Notes: generated from the sequence alone by a model not told the origin. Numbered from the stretch's first letter, positions 47,651 through 56,757 are shown. The stretch is 64,000 bases of DNA from Caballeronia sp. (GCF_028292365.1 NZ_JAQGMM010000090.1:1-64000), one strand, 5' to 3'. A program made the numbers and translations.

Positions 47651-48664
47651 ATGAATGATGTTGGCGAGAACCGGATGAAGCGGTCTGCGTCCGCGCTGCT
47701 GTGCTTTTTTGCAGCTTTGTTTCTGGCTTTATTTTCAGCTTCGATGCCGGCTGCCGCTGCCGACGCTTACCCCAGCAAATTTGTTCGCCTGATACTGCCG
47801 TTTCCCCCCGGCGGAGGCACGGACACCTTATCGCGCATTCTGGGGAAGAAAATGGGCGACGCCATGGGGCAGACCATCGTCATCGACAATCGGCCCGGCG
47901 CGGCGGGAAATATTGCGACCGTGCTTGCGGCGCGTGCACCCAAGGACGGCTATACGCTTTTGATGGGCTTCAGTACGGCCCTCGTGGTGAATCCGTCGCT
48001 CTACCCGGATCTGACCGTGCACGTCCAGCGCGACTTCTCGCCAATCAGTCTTGTTGGAGACGCTCAGTACGTGCTGGTCGTGAGTCCATCGCTTCACATC
48101 GATACAGTCAAGCAGTTGATCGATTACGCAAAAGCTCACCCGGGCAGTCTCAACTATTCCTCATCGGGCGTGGGCGGTCCCTTGCATCTGGCGGGCGCGC
48201 TGTTCGCGTCGCGTGCGGGAATCAACGTCGTCCACGTACCGGCGAACGGCGGTGGTCCTTCCATTCTCGACGTGCTGAACGGTCAATCGCAAATGGCTTT
48301 CGGAAGCATTGCGTCTACGCTGCCGTTCATCAAGTCGGGAAAGCTCAAGCCCCTTGCCGTCAGCGGAGCGAAGCGCTCGTCGGTGTTTCCCGACTTGCCC
48401 ACGGTCGACGAATCCGGCCTGCCGGGGTTCAACGTCGTGACCTGGTACGGATTGCTGGCGCCCGCCGGAACGCCCGCCCCGGTGATCACCAAGCTGCACG
48501 AAGAACTCCTCAAGGCGCTCGCCGACCCTGACGTGAAAAGGAGCATGGAGAACGAAGGCCTGACGCCGGAATCGAGCACGCCGGCGGCGTTCGCAGCCCG
48601 GATCCAGGCCGACACGGATACCTGGTCGAAGCTCATCAAGCAATTCGGCATCAAGGTCCAATAG
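47651..48664 (+). CDS. tctC: tripartite tricarboxylate transporter substrate-binding protein (Bug/TctC family)
   Basis: YPSKFVRLILPFPPGGGTDTLSRILGKKMGDAMGQTIVIDNRPGAAGNIAT. Confidence 0.94.
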   Translation: MNDVGENRMKRSASALLCFFAALFLALFSASMPAAAADAYPSKFVRLILPFPPGGGTDTLSRILGKKMGDAMGQTIVIDNRPGAAGNIATVLAARAPKDGYTLLMGFSTALVVNPSLYPDLTVHVQRDFSPISLVGDAQYVLVVSPSLHIDTVKQLIDYAKAHPGSLNYSSSGVGGPLHLAGALFASRAGINVVHVPANGGGPSILDVLNGQSQMAFGSIASTLPFIKSGKLKPLAVSGAKRSSVFPDLPTVDESGLPGFNVVTWYGLLAPAGTPAPVITKLHEELLKALADPDVKRSMENEGLTPESSTPAAFAARIQADTDTWSKLIKQFGIKVQ

Positions 48665-48733
48665 ACACTCGACACTCGCGTTAATCGTATCAAGCCGGCC
48701 TCTTACGAAACCATCAATTTGCCAAAGATCATT

Positions 48734-50104
48734 ATGAACAATGCCTATGTCTCGCCCGTCATGCTGAAGCTGAGCCAGTATATTTCCGAAGCGCGTGATC
48801 GGCCGATTCCGAAGGAAGTGGCGCAACGGGCCAAGCTGCACCTGATCGACACCTTCGCAGCCATGATTTCAGGTTCGAGACTCGAGCCGGGAAAGAAGGC
48901 CATCGAATATATCGGACCACAGGGAGGAACGCCGCAGGCCGGCATTATCGGCACGGACATCCTGACGACAATCCAGAACGCCGCCCTCGCGAACGGCATG
49001 CTGGGGCATGCGGACGAAACCGACGACACCCATCCGCCGTCGTCCACGCATCCGGGCACCGCGGTGATTCCAGCGGCGCTTGCGATCGGCGAACGCGACC
49101 GGCTTGGTGGCGAGGCAGTGCTGAGGGGCATCGTTGCGGGTTATGACATTGGTCCGCGCATGCTGCTGGCCTTGCGGCCTGTGCCGTATCAGTTGCTCGG
49201 GCACCATGCCGCATCGGCTGGCGGATTGTGGGGCGCGGCGGGGGCGGCCGCTTGTCTGCTGAAGCTCACGCCGCTGCAAGTGCGGTATGCATTGTCTTAT
49301 GTCGGTCAGCAGCATTCAGGTCTTTACACGATGTTTCGTGATCCTCAGCACATCGAAAAGGCGTTCGCCATGGGCGGAATGTCTTCGCATAATGGCCTGC
49401 AGGCGGCCGCCATGGCGTCCTACGGATGGACGGGCGTCGAGGATATTTTTTCAGGCGAGCGGGATTTCTTCCATGCGTTTGGACCAGAGGGTTTCGATCG
49501 CGAAGCGCTCGCGCGTGGGCTGGGCGAGGACTACGAAATGATGCGGGCGTCGATCAAGCGCTGGCCCATTGGCGGTCCTATCCAGGGACCGATGCACGTC
49601 CTCAATGACCTCATGCGCGAGCACGGCTTCCGGGCGCCCGACGTGGAGAAGATCGTCGCCAACATGCCTGACAAGGAATTGATGATCGTCGACAACCGGC
49701 CGATGCCCGATATCAACGCGCAGCATCTGCTAGCCATCATGCTGATCGACGGCGAACTGACCTTCAAGTCGGCGCACGACTACGCGCGTATGAACGATCC
49801 GCAGGCGCTGGAGGTCCGCTCACGCGTACATGCAGTGCCCGATCCTTCCCTGACGGACGTCCAGCGCCGGTGGCGCTGCGTGATGGAGGTGCATCTCAGG
49901 AACGGCGCGGTGCTCAAGGGACAAACCATGTCCGCGAAGGGCAGCTTCGAGAATCCGCTGACGCCAGACGAAGAAAACGCGAAGGCGCTCGATCTGATCG
50001 TGCCCATCCTCGGGCAGGACCGCTCGGAACGGCTACTCGATGCGTTGTGGAGCTTCGAGAATATCGATGACGTATGTTCACTGAGGCCGTTGTATCGCGC
50101 GTGA
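48734..50104 (+). CDS. MmgE/PrpD family protein, copy 2
   Basis: KLHLIDTFAAMISGS, LANGMLGHADETDDTHPPSSTHPGTAVIPAALA. Confidence 0.92.
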   Translation: MNNAYVSPVMLKLSQYISEARDRPIPKEVAQRAKLHLIDTFAAMISGSRLEPGKKAIEYIGPQGGTPQAGIIGTDILTTIQNAALANGMLGHADETDDTHPPSSTHPGTAVIPAALAIGERDRLGGEAVLRGIVAGYDIGPRMLLALRPVPYQLLGHHAASAGGLWGAAGAAACLLKLTPLQVRYALSYVGQQHSGLYTMFRDPQHIEKAFAMGGMSSHNGLQAAAMASYGWTGVEDIFSGERDFFHAFGPEGFDREALARGLGEDYEMMRASIKRWPIGGPIQGPMHVLNDLMREHGFRAPDVEKIVANMPDKELMIVDNRPMPDINAQHLLAIMLIDGELTFKSAHDYARMNDPQALEVRSRVHAVPDPSLTDVQRRWRCVMEVHLRNGAVLKGQTMSAKGSFENPLTPDEENAKALDLIVPILGQDRSERLLDALWSFENIDDVCSLRPLYRA

Positions 50105-50206
50105 ACCTGCGCGTGAACCCGAGAAGCAGTGCGAAGCAAATTTGTGCTTTCACCGGGGCACGAATTCATCACTTCATGAAACATCAATTGGGAACCATGG
50201 ACCGCC

Positions 50207-50950
50207 ATGTCATCAACAGCCATTCTCAGTGACCTTGCACCGTCGGGTGTCATGCGCGCTGCAATCAACGTCGGCAATCCGATTCTCGCGGCGCAGGATA
50301 CAGCGAGCGGCGAACTGTACGGCGTGTCCGTGGATCTTGCCCGGGAACTCGCGAGACGGCTCGGGATACCGCTCGAGCTCGTGTGCTATTCAGCGGCGGG
50401 TAAAGTGGTCGACGCTGCGACGACCGGCGAATGGGATATCGCGTTCGTGGCCGTCGATCCCATCCGCGGCGCGAACATCATTCAGACGGCGCCGTATGTC
50501 GTAATCGAAGGGGCCTATCTGGTGGCCTCGGATTCGACGATCACTTGCAATGAGCAAGTCGACCGTGAAGCTCATCGGGTCGTAGTCGGCAAGGGCAGTG
50601 CTTATGACCTATACCTGAGTCGCGAACTGAAGCAGGCGACGATCGTGCGCGCGCCGACTTCGCCGTCCGTCGTTGAGACGATGATCGCGCAAGAGCTGGA
50701 AGTGGCGGCGGGCGTGCGCCAGCAGCTCGAAAGCGATGCCCGACAGCGCGCCGGCTTGCGCATGCTCGAAGGCCGCTTCATGGTGATCAACCAGGCGATG
50801 GGCACGCCCAAGGCACGCGGCGTGGCGGGTGGCGAGTACCTGTTGAGCTTCGTGGAGGAGATGAAGGTGCAGGGGTTTGTCGCTGCTGCGCTGGAGCGTC
50901 ATGCTATTCGTGGCGCAAGCGTGGCGCCCCTTGCAGCTGGAGCTGCCTGA
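50207..50950 (+). CDS. family-3 substrate-binding-like protein without evident signal peptide
   Basis: MRAAINVGNPILAAQDTASGELYGVSVDLARELARRLGIPLELVCY...GEWDIAFVAVDPIRG; N-terminus MSSTAILSDLAPSGV is not signal-like. Confidence 0.85.
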   Translation: MSSTAILSDLAPSGVMRAAINVGNPILAAQDTASGELYGVSVDLARELARRLGIPLELVCYSAAGKVVDAATTGEWDIAFVAVDPIRGANIIQTAPYVVIEGAYLVASDSTITCNEQVDREAHRVVVGKGSAYDLYLSRELKQATIVRAPTSPSVVETMIAQELEVAAGVRQQLESDARQRAGLRMLEGRFMVINQAMGTPKARGVAGGEYLLSFVEEMKVQGFVAAALERHAIRGASVAPLAAGAA

Positions 50951-50976
50951 CAGGGAAGCGCCGAAAGCCCTGGCAC

Positions 50977-51624
50977 CTAGAAGCCCGACATGTCCTTGAG
51001 CCGGGCTTCGTGGGCCGAGCGGATATGCGCTCGCGCTTTCTGCTCGGCCAGGACCGGATTGCGTGACGCGATTGCCTCGACGATCGCCAGATGTTCCAGC
51101 GCGGTTTTTTCGGCGCGCCCTTCTATATGGCGCGTGTAGTTACCGAGCAGTGCCATTGATGAGGTAAGCGTGCTCAGGTTGCGCAGCAAATAGCTGTTGT
51201 GAGCGGAGCGAAAGATATTCTGATGAAAATAGCGATTGTGCCGCGCCCCCATGACCGGGTCCCCGATAACTTCGTGCTCATGGCGGCAAAGTTGCTGCAG
51301 TACTTCGATTTCGGCGTTCGAGGCGTGCTGTGCGGCGAACGCCGCAGCAGCGCCCTCGAGCACCTCGCGCATGTCGTAAAGTTCGACGACTCGTTCCTGT
51401 GTGAGACGGGAGACCGTGAGGCCCTTGCGTGGTTCATGTACAAGCAAGCCCTCTGCTTCCAGACGTTGCACCGCCTCGCGCACAGGGGTTCTGCTCATGT
51501 TCAGCTGCGCGGCCAATTCCACCTCGACAATTCTGGAAGACGGCGTCAAGGATCCGTCCTCAATCGCTTCGACGAGCGCTTGATACGCTTTCTGACCCAA
51601 CCCGCGAGCGCTGCTCTCAGCCAT
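50977..51624 (-). CDS. GntR-family (FCD) regulator
   Basis: AYQALVEAIEDGSLTPSSRIVEVELAAQLNMSRTPVREAVQRLEAEGLL. Confidence 0.93.
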   Translation of the reverse strand: MAESSARGLGQKAYQALVEAIEDGSLTPSSRIVEVELAAQLNMSRTPVREAVQRLEAEGLLVHEPRKGLTVSRLTQERVVELYDMREVLEGAAAAFAAQHASNAEIEVLQQLCRHEHEVIGDPVMGARHNRYFHQNIFRSAHNSYLLRNLSTLTSSMALLGNYTRHIEGRAEKTALEHLAIVEAIASRNPVLAEQKARAHIRSAHEARLKDMSGF

Positions 51625-51712
51625 TTATTAAATTTCCTCTGTCGTTGCTTTCAAGCCGCCTGCGCCCGCGATGGGGCAGGCCTGGAGTCTTGATGGTTTT
51701 AAAAATACAGCA

Positions 51713-51726
51713 GTATACATTATAGG
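51713..51726. promoter_or_regulatory. candidate operator GTATACATTATAGG between GntR and amidohydrolase
   Basis: GTATACA core shared with sites upstream of other genes in the cluster. Confidence 0.45.
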
Positions 51727-51810
51727 AAAAGCTGGCGTGATTGAGCTTTTTCTTATCTGCGCGGTCACCTTCCATTCTATTAAGCAAGTCAATCTGACGG
51801 AGATAACTTC

Positions 51811-52704
51811 GTGTCGAATCCTCAAGACAACAGGGCGCCCGGTGGCGCAATACCTCAAGGTGCTTGCGATTGTCATATGCACGTCTTCGGAAACCCGGCG
51901 CGCTATCCGCTTTCCGGGTTTCGGAGCTACACCGTGGGCGAAGCGCCCGTGGAAGCCTATCGCAAGCGGCAGGAGCGGCTGGGACTAACGCGCAATGTGC
52001 TGGTTCAGGCTTCGGGCTATCACACGGACAACCGGTGCATGCTCGATGCGCTGGATTCGCTCGGCGATCTCGCACGTGGCGTGGCCGTGGTTGACGCGGA
52101 CATCGCCGACGCGGAATTGAAGCGCTTTCATGCTGCGGGCGTGCGCGGAGTACGCATCAACCTCGTCTCCGTCGGCCAGGCAACAGCATCGGGCATCTGG
52201 GACGAAACGCAACGACTGGCCAAGCGGCTCGCGGACCTTGGATGGCATATGCAGTTCTTCGCGACGTCGAAGCAGTTGCTTGAGATGGCGCCGCTCCTGA
52301 ATCGCTTGCCGGTGCCCGCCATCATCGATCACATGGGAATGCCAGTCGCCGCGGAGGGGCTTAATCAACCCGGCTTCTCTGCCTTGTTGTCGATGCTGGG
52401 CGACGGCCGCTGCTGGGTGAAGCTGTCCGGCGCCGATCGCATTACGCGGGGGCAGGCGAACTTGACCGGCGCCGGTGAGTTCGCGCGGGCGTTGATAGCG
52501 GCGAATCCGGACCAGGTGGTGTGGGGTTCGGACTGGCCCCATATCGGCTGGCACAGCAGCGACGTTCATTCCAGCGATGCAGTCACGCCTTTTCGCATGG
52601 TTGACGGAGCGGTTCTGCTGGACTTGCTGAAGCAATGGTCATCTAGCGACGAGAACTTCAAGCGGATTCTGGTGGATAACGCCGCCCGGTTCTACGGCTT
52701 TTGA
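51811..52704 (+). CDS. amidohydrolase family protein (2-pyrone-4,6-dicarboxylate lactonase-like)
   Basis: GACDCHMHVFGNPARYPL...NVLVQASGYHTDNRCMLDAL...GVRGVRINLV...PAIIDHMGMP...VVWGSDWPHIGW. Confidence 0.9.
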   Translation: MSNPQDNRAPGGAIPQGACDCHMHVFGNPARYPLSGFRSYTVGEAPVEAYRKRQERLGLTRNVLVQASGYHTDNRCMLDALDSLGDLARGVAVVDADIADAELKRFHAAGVRGVRINLVSVGQATASGIWDETQRLAKRLADLGWHMQFFATSKQLLEMAPLLNRLPVPAIIDHMGMPVAAEGLNQPGFSALLSMLGDGRCWVKLSGADRITRGQANLTGAGEFARALIAANPDQVVWGSDWPHIGWHSSDVHSSDAVTPFRMVDGAVLLDLLKQWSSSDENFKRILVDNAARFYGF

Positions 52705-52779
52705 AATGCCGCCTGCGTGTGGCATGGCGGGGGCAGGCGCGGGATCTGGACGGAGATGAAAGGGATAACTCGGCCGGCA

Positions 52780-53130
52780 AGCTCTCATTCGACTAGCGGT
52801 TACACATACAACAAACACATCGGTCGCCTGTCGCAGGCGCAAGATGCGCGGATGCTTACAAAAGCAACGGCGCACGACGTATCTCACGAACGGCTCGCGA
52901 CCGTTTTGGGTATTGAACCGGGGACGGTAGGGCGGAAGCAGACGTTACTCGACGGTATATGCCGAGAAGTACAGGCGCTTCTCGCCGATAAACCCGTGCT
53001 GGCAACACGTTCATAGCCCTCAAGGCGATGCGTCCGACCCGTCAAATCGAAGCCGCAGAGTTGATGTGCGGGCAAGGCAATTCGCGTCGTCATTTGCGAA
53101 AGCAATTTTAGCGGGGCTCCTTAGCGAAGT
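52780..53130 (+). pseudogene. RepB/ParB-family plasmid partition protein remnant, frameshifted across all three forward frames
   Basis: Frame a: YNKHIGRLSQAQDARMLTKATAHDVSHERLATVLGIEPGTVGRKQTLLDGICREVQALLADKPV; frame b (53001-): GNTFIALKAMRPTRQIEAAELMCGQG; frame c (53066-): RARQFASSFAKAILAGLLSEV; consecutive segments of one RepB-type C-terminal region. Confidence 0.8.
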
Positions 53131-53747
53131 GCAGCCGCCACCGCCTCGTCAATCTGCAGCGCAAAGCGCGCTTCAACATTGGGCACCGTGTAGCCAATTG
53201 ACAGTTCCAGATACGCGTCGCCAAGCACCAACTGAACGAATGTCGCCGCCCGCAATGCAGCAGTCGATTCGTCAAATCGCTTTCGCAGAATTTTTGCGGC
53301 GAAGGCACGCACGACCTTTGCACCATTTTCGTAAAACACCTGGCCAAGTTCCGGAAGGCGCTCGGCCTCAGCAACAATGGCGCGGTAAAGCCGCAGATTG
53401 TCCAGCGTAATAAGGCTTCGTGCCAACACCCATCCCAACTCGCGCAACTCGACTTCGGGTGATCCATCGGATTGCTCGTCCTGAGCGCTGGCAAGAAATC
53501 CACCCACCTGAGCGCACATCGAGCTCACCAGACCAACGAAGAGCGCCTCCTTCGACTTGAAGTGGCGGTAGACCGTCTGTTTGCCGACGCCCGCGGCTGC
53601 GGCGACATCGTCCATCGTCGCCAGGCTGAAACCCTGGCTTAAAAAAACGGTTTTCGCGCCGTCGAGGATGGCGGATCGCTTACGGCGTTGCAGCGGGCTC
53701 AGGTCGGGGAGGGAGGACGTGTTCATGCCAGATAAATAACAGATCAT
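53121..53747 (-). CDS. TetR/AcrR-family regulator
   Basis: RKRSAILDGAKTVFLSQGFSLATMDDVAAAAGVGKQTVYRHFKSKEALFVGLV. Confidence 0.94.
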   Translation of the reverse strand: MICYLSGMNTSSLPDLSPLQRRKRSAILDGAKTVFLSQGFSLATMDDVAAAAGVGKQTVYRHFKSKEALFVGLVSSMCAQVGGFLASAQDEQSDGSPEVELRELGWVLARSLITLDNLRLYRAIVAEAERLPELGQVFYENGAKVVRAFAAKILRKRFDESTAALRAATFVQLVLGDAYLELSIGYTVPNVEARFALQIDEAVAAALR

Positions 53748-53760
53748 CGATTAGTTGACA

Positions 53761-53810
53761 AGACTGGTCAGTCTCGTTTAAATTTGTCGAAACGAGACCG
53801 ATGAGTCTCG
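53761..53810. promoter_or_regulatory. compound TetR operator: AGACTGGTCAGTCT, GTCTCGTTT-N10-AAACGAGAC and CGAGAC-N6-GTCTCG
   Basis: Overlapping inverted repeats in the TetR/epimerase divergent region. Confidence 0.65.
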
Positions 53811-53856
53811 TTCGTGTGACTGACCAATTTCGCAGGCAATCATTGAGGAGAACGCT

Positions 53857-54780
53857 ATGGAACTATTTATTACAGGTGGTACAGGCTACATCGGGCAATC
53901 GGTCGCGCGCAAAGCAATCAGCCTCGGCCATCGGGTGACGGCGCTGGTGCGCGATGACAGGTCGGCGGCCGCGAGCGCGCTGGCAAGTCTCGGCGTGAAA
54001 CTGCATGGCGGCGACTTGCGTGAGCCAAAGTCTTTCGCTGCGACTGCGGGCGCCGCTGATGGCGTGGTGCACATGGCGTCGACCAACGATGCTTCCGCCG
54101 CTGCTGTTGATGAGGACTCGGCGGTAGCGATGCTTTCGCATTTGCATCCGGGCGCGGCGTTTGTCTATACGTCGGGCACCTGGGTCTACGGCAATACGGA
54201 GGGGGAGCCCGCGACTGAAGCATCGGCGCTGAACCCGACACCACTCGTCGCCTGGCGGCCCGCAGTGGAGCGGCAGGTGCTGGCGCTAGCAGCACGCCGC
54301 TCGATTTCTGCAGTGATCCTCAGGCCGGCGATGGTGCACGGCTACGGCGGCGGTGTCTTCGGCATGCATGCCGGCATGGTTCGTCAGACAGGAAGTGTGA
54401 GGGTCATCGGAGATGGTCGCAACCACTGGCCTGCCGTTCATGTCGATGATCTCGCCACGGCCTACCTGAGCGCGGTGGAGCGGGCGGCAAGTGGGGACGG
54501 CCGAGTCGCGGGACAGATCTTCAACGTGGTCGCGGAAGACGCTGTTGCCGTTGCTGAAATGGGTGAAGCGATTCGGGCCTCGGTCGGCGCCGACCGCGTC
54601 GAACCATGGCCGCTCGACGATGCTCGCAAATCGCTTGGACCGTTCGCTGACGCACTGGCACTCGATCAGACGGTTAGCGGCCAGCATGCCCGGCGAGTTC
54701 TTGCGTGGGAACCCCGCGGCCCCGGCCTGATTGCGGACCTCTCCGTGCAGAAGCACTTTCAGCCAAGCAATGGAGCATGA
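53857..54780 (+). CDS. NAD-dependent epimerase/dehydratase family (extended SDR)
   Basis: MELFITGGTGYIGQSVARKAISLGHRVTALVRD...YTSGTWVYGNTEG...HVDDLATAYLSAVE. Confidence 0.92.
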   Translation: MELFITGGTGYIGQSVARKAISLGHRVTALVRDDRSAAASALASLGVKLHGGDLREPKSFAATAGAADGVVHMASTNDASAAAVDEDSAVAMLSHLHPGAAFVYTSGTWVYGNTEGEPATEASALNPTPLVAWRPAVERQVLALAARRSISAVILRPAMVHGYGGGVFGMHAGMVRQTGSVRVIGDGRNHWPAVHVDDLATAYLSAVERAASGDGRVAGQIFNVVAEDAVAVAEMGEAIRASVGADRVEPWPLDDARKSLGPFADALALDQTVSGQHARRVLAWEPRGPGLIADLSVQKHFQPSNGA

Positions 54781-54782
54781 CG

Positions 54783-55127
54783 ATGGCGTTAGACACAGCA
54801 TCTTTTGAATCGATTCTCGCGATGATCGTAGCGGTCCTGTTCGCGATTGCCGGCGTGGTCAATCTCGCCGGACGCGGCGCGGTGAAGCGCGACTTCGCAC
54901 GCTGGGGTTACCCGGCATGGTTTCGGTTGCTCTGTGGCGCTCTCGAGTTGCTCAGTGCAGCACTTCTTCCTGGACAACAAACCAGAGTTTTAGGCCTGAC
55001 GCTGGCCGGTGCGATCATGATTGGCGCGCTCTTCACATTGCTACGAAATCGGGAGCCGTTTCAGCATCTCGCCCCGGCGCTGATCTTCTCGGCTCTCGTT
55101 GTGGTCACGGTAGCGCTCCGCGGTTGA
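54783..55127 (+). CDS. DoxX-family membrane protein
   Basis: 114 aa, four hydrophobic segments, FAIAGVVNLAGRGAVKRDFARWGYPAWFRLLCGALELLSAALL. Confidence 0.8.
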   Translation: MALDTASFESILAMIVAVLFAIAGVVNLAGRGAVKRDFARWGYPAWFRLLCGALELLSAALLPGQQTRVLGLTLAGAIMIGALFTLLRNREPFQHLAPALIFSALVVVTVALRG

Positions 55128-55300
55128 GGCTTGCTCGCCTCTAGGCGAGTGAGCCCGGACGCTAACAGGCCGCGCGGGCAATTCGTACTGCAGGTACTTG
55201 AAATACGCAGATGGATAGCGGCATTGGAGCAACTCCAATTTGATCACGTGCGTCACGTGTCTGCTTTTTGTTAAGCGCGGAGGCGTAGCCGTACTGCTCG

Positions 55301-56629
55301 TCACCCCCGCACGCAGCGAAACCCCGCATACACGTACTGGTAATGCGCTTGAAACCAGTTACGAAAACTCGGTCTCAGCATGCAGGCGGCCGTGCGTGGC
55401 GAGCCGCCCTTGAGCACGAAATGCTGGTCGTCGTAGAAGTTCGCGGAGTAACCCAGGTAGAACGGAAACGGTTCGAAGCCGGGTAATGGCGCGAAGGTCG
55501 TCGACGTCCATTCCCAGCCGTTGCCAAACTGTCCCACCACGCCCGCCGCGCTGCGGTTCTCCGGGTGAGCCTGGACCGGTGACGGTTCCCAGCGGCGGAA
55601 ATCGAAATTGCCCTGCCGGGCGTGCGGCGCGGTGTCGGCGGCACGTTGCCATTGCGCTTCAGTTGGAAGCGACTTGCCCGCCCATTTCGCATACGCGCTG
55701 GCTTCGGCGTGACTCACATATACCGGCCAGTCCGCGGGCAATGGGATCTCGGCGAACATGGTCCGCAGCTTCCAACCCACTGACGATTCCGCTTGCGATT
55801 CATCACGCACCCAGAACGCCGGCTTGTCGATGCCTTCGCGTTCCTTCCACGCCCAGTCGCTGTCTCGCCAGTAATCCCGATGCGCGTAACCGCCGGCATC
55901 GACGAAATCCAGCCAGTCCGAATTCGTCACCATGTAGCGGTCCATCTCGAACGCCAGCACGTCCACGCCCCGTTCACCGAACTCGTTGTCCCAGCCGAAC
56001 GTGCCGCTATCACGCGCCAAGCCCAGCGTCGTCCGGCCCGCAGGCACGTGGACCATTTCCCGCGCCATCGTGCTGTCGAGCGGATGTTCTGCGGTGTCTT
56101 CAGTGATCGCGGGGCCGGTCTTCTGATGCAGCGGCAACTGATGCAACATGTACGCGAGCGTTTCCGCGTGCATCAGCCGATGCTCGATAGCGACCTCCAG
56201 CAGCGTCTCGGGCGTGGCCTCCGGTGCGCTGGAATTGTCGTGCTTATCTGCACGTTTTGTAATTTCGACGGAATCGAAACGCGCATCGATGTCATCACGA
56301 ATTCGCTGCACATAGGCGCGAATCGTGTCGAGCGACGGCCAGTCTTGAGGCTGATCGCTGGGCAGGCCGCCATCGACGGGATCAATGCCGAACGCAAATA
56401 ACTGGTCGAATTCGGGATTCGGGCTGGGCAGGACAAAGAGGCGCTGGTCGAACAGATTGCGGTCGAAGGCCTCCAAATGCCCGATGTAGAACACGATCCG
56501 ATGCCGCTCGGAAATCGGGCGCTCATACAGGAATTCGCGTTTGACGATGGTGAACAACGCGTCGGTAATCTGGCGCGCCTCACGCAGGCGGGCGAGCAGC
56601 GGATGCAGCGGGGTAGGTTCGCGATTCAT
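55301..56629 (-). CDS. EgtB/SenA-like sulfoxide/selenoxide synthase family (DinB + FGE-sulfatase domain)
   Basis: HX3HXE motif EHRLMHAET; DNEFGERGVDVLAFEMDRYMVTNSDWLDFVDAGGY; FVLKGGSPRTAACMLRPSFRNWFQAHYQYVYAGFRCVRG. Confidence 0.85.
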   Translation of the reverse strand: MNREPTPLHPLLARLREARQITDALFTIVKREFLYERPISERHRIVFYIGHLEAFDRNLFDQRLFVLPSPNPEFDQLFAFGIDPVDGGLPSDQPQDWPSLDTIRAYVQRIRDDIDARFDSVEITKRADKHDNSSAPEATPETLLEVAIEHRLMHAETLAYMLHQLPLHQKTGPAITEDTAEHPLDSTMAREMVHVPAGRTTLGLARDSGTFGWDNEFGERGVDVLAFEMDRYMVTNSDWLDFVDAGGYAHRDYWRDSDWAWKEREGIDKPAFWVRDESQAESSVGWKLRTMFAEIPLPADWPVYVSHAEASAYAKWAGKSLPTEAQWQRAADTAPHARQGNFDFRRWEPSPVQAHPENRSAAGVVGQFGNGWEWTSTTFAPLPGFEPFPFYLGYSANFYDDQHFVLKGGSPRTAACMLRPSFRNWFQAHYQYVYAGFRCVRG

Positions 56630-56757
56630 TTCGCTTTGTCTCCGGGCACGGGCCGATGCAAAACGATAAATCGTAGCAGAGGACATGCCAAGCCTGCTTG
56701 GCTCGCAAGCGGGCCGGAGGAGGGGCGGGGAAAGCGGGCCGGAAACTGGACGGCGTG

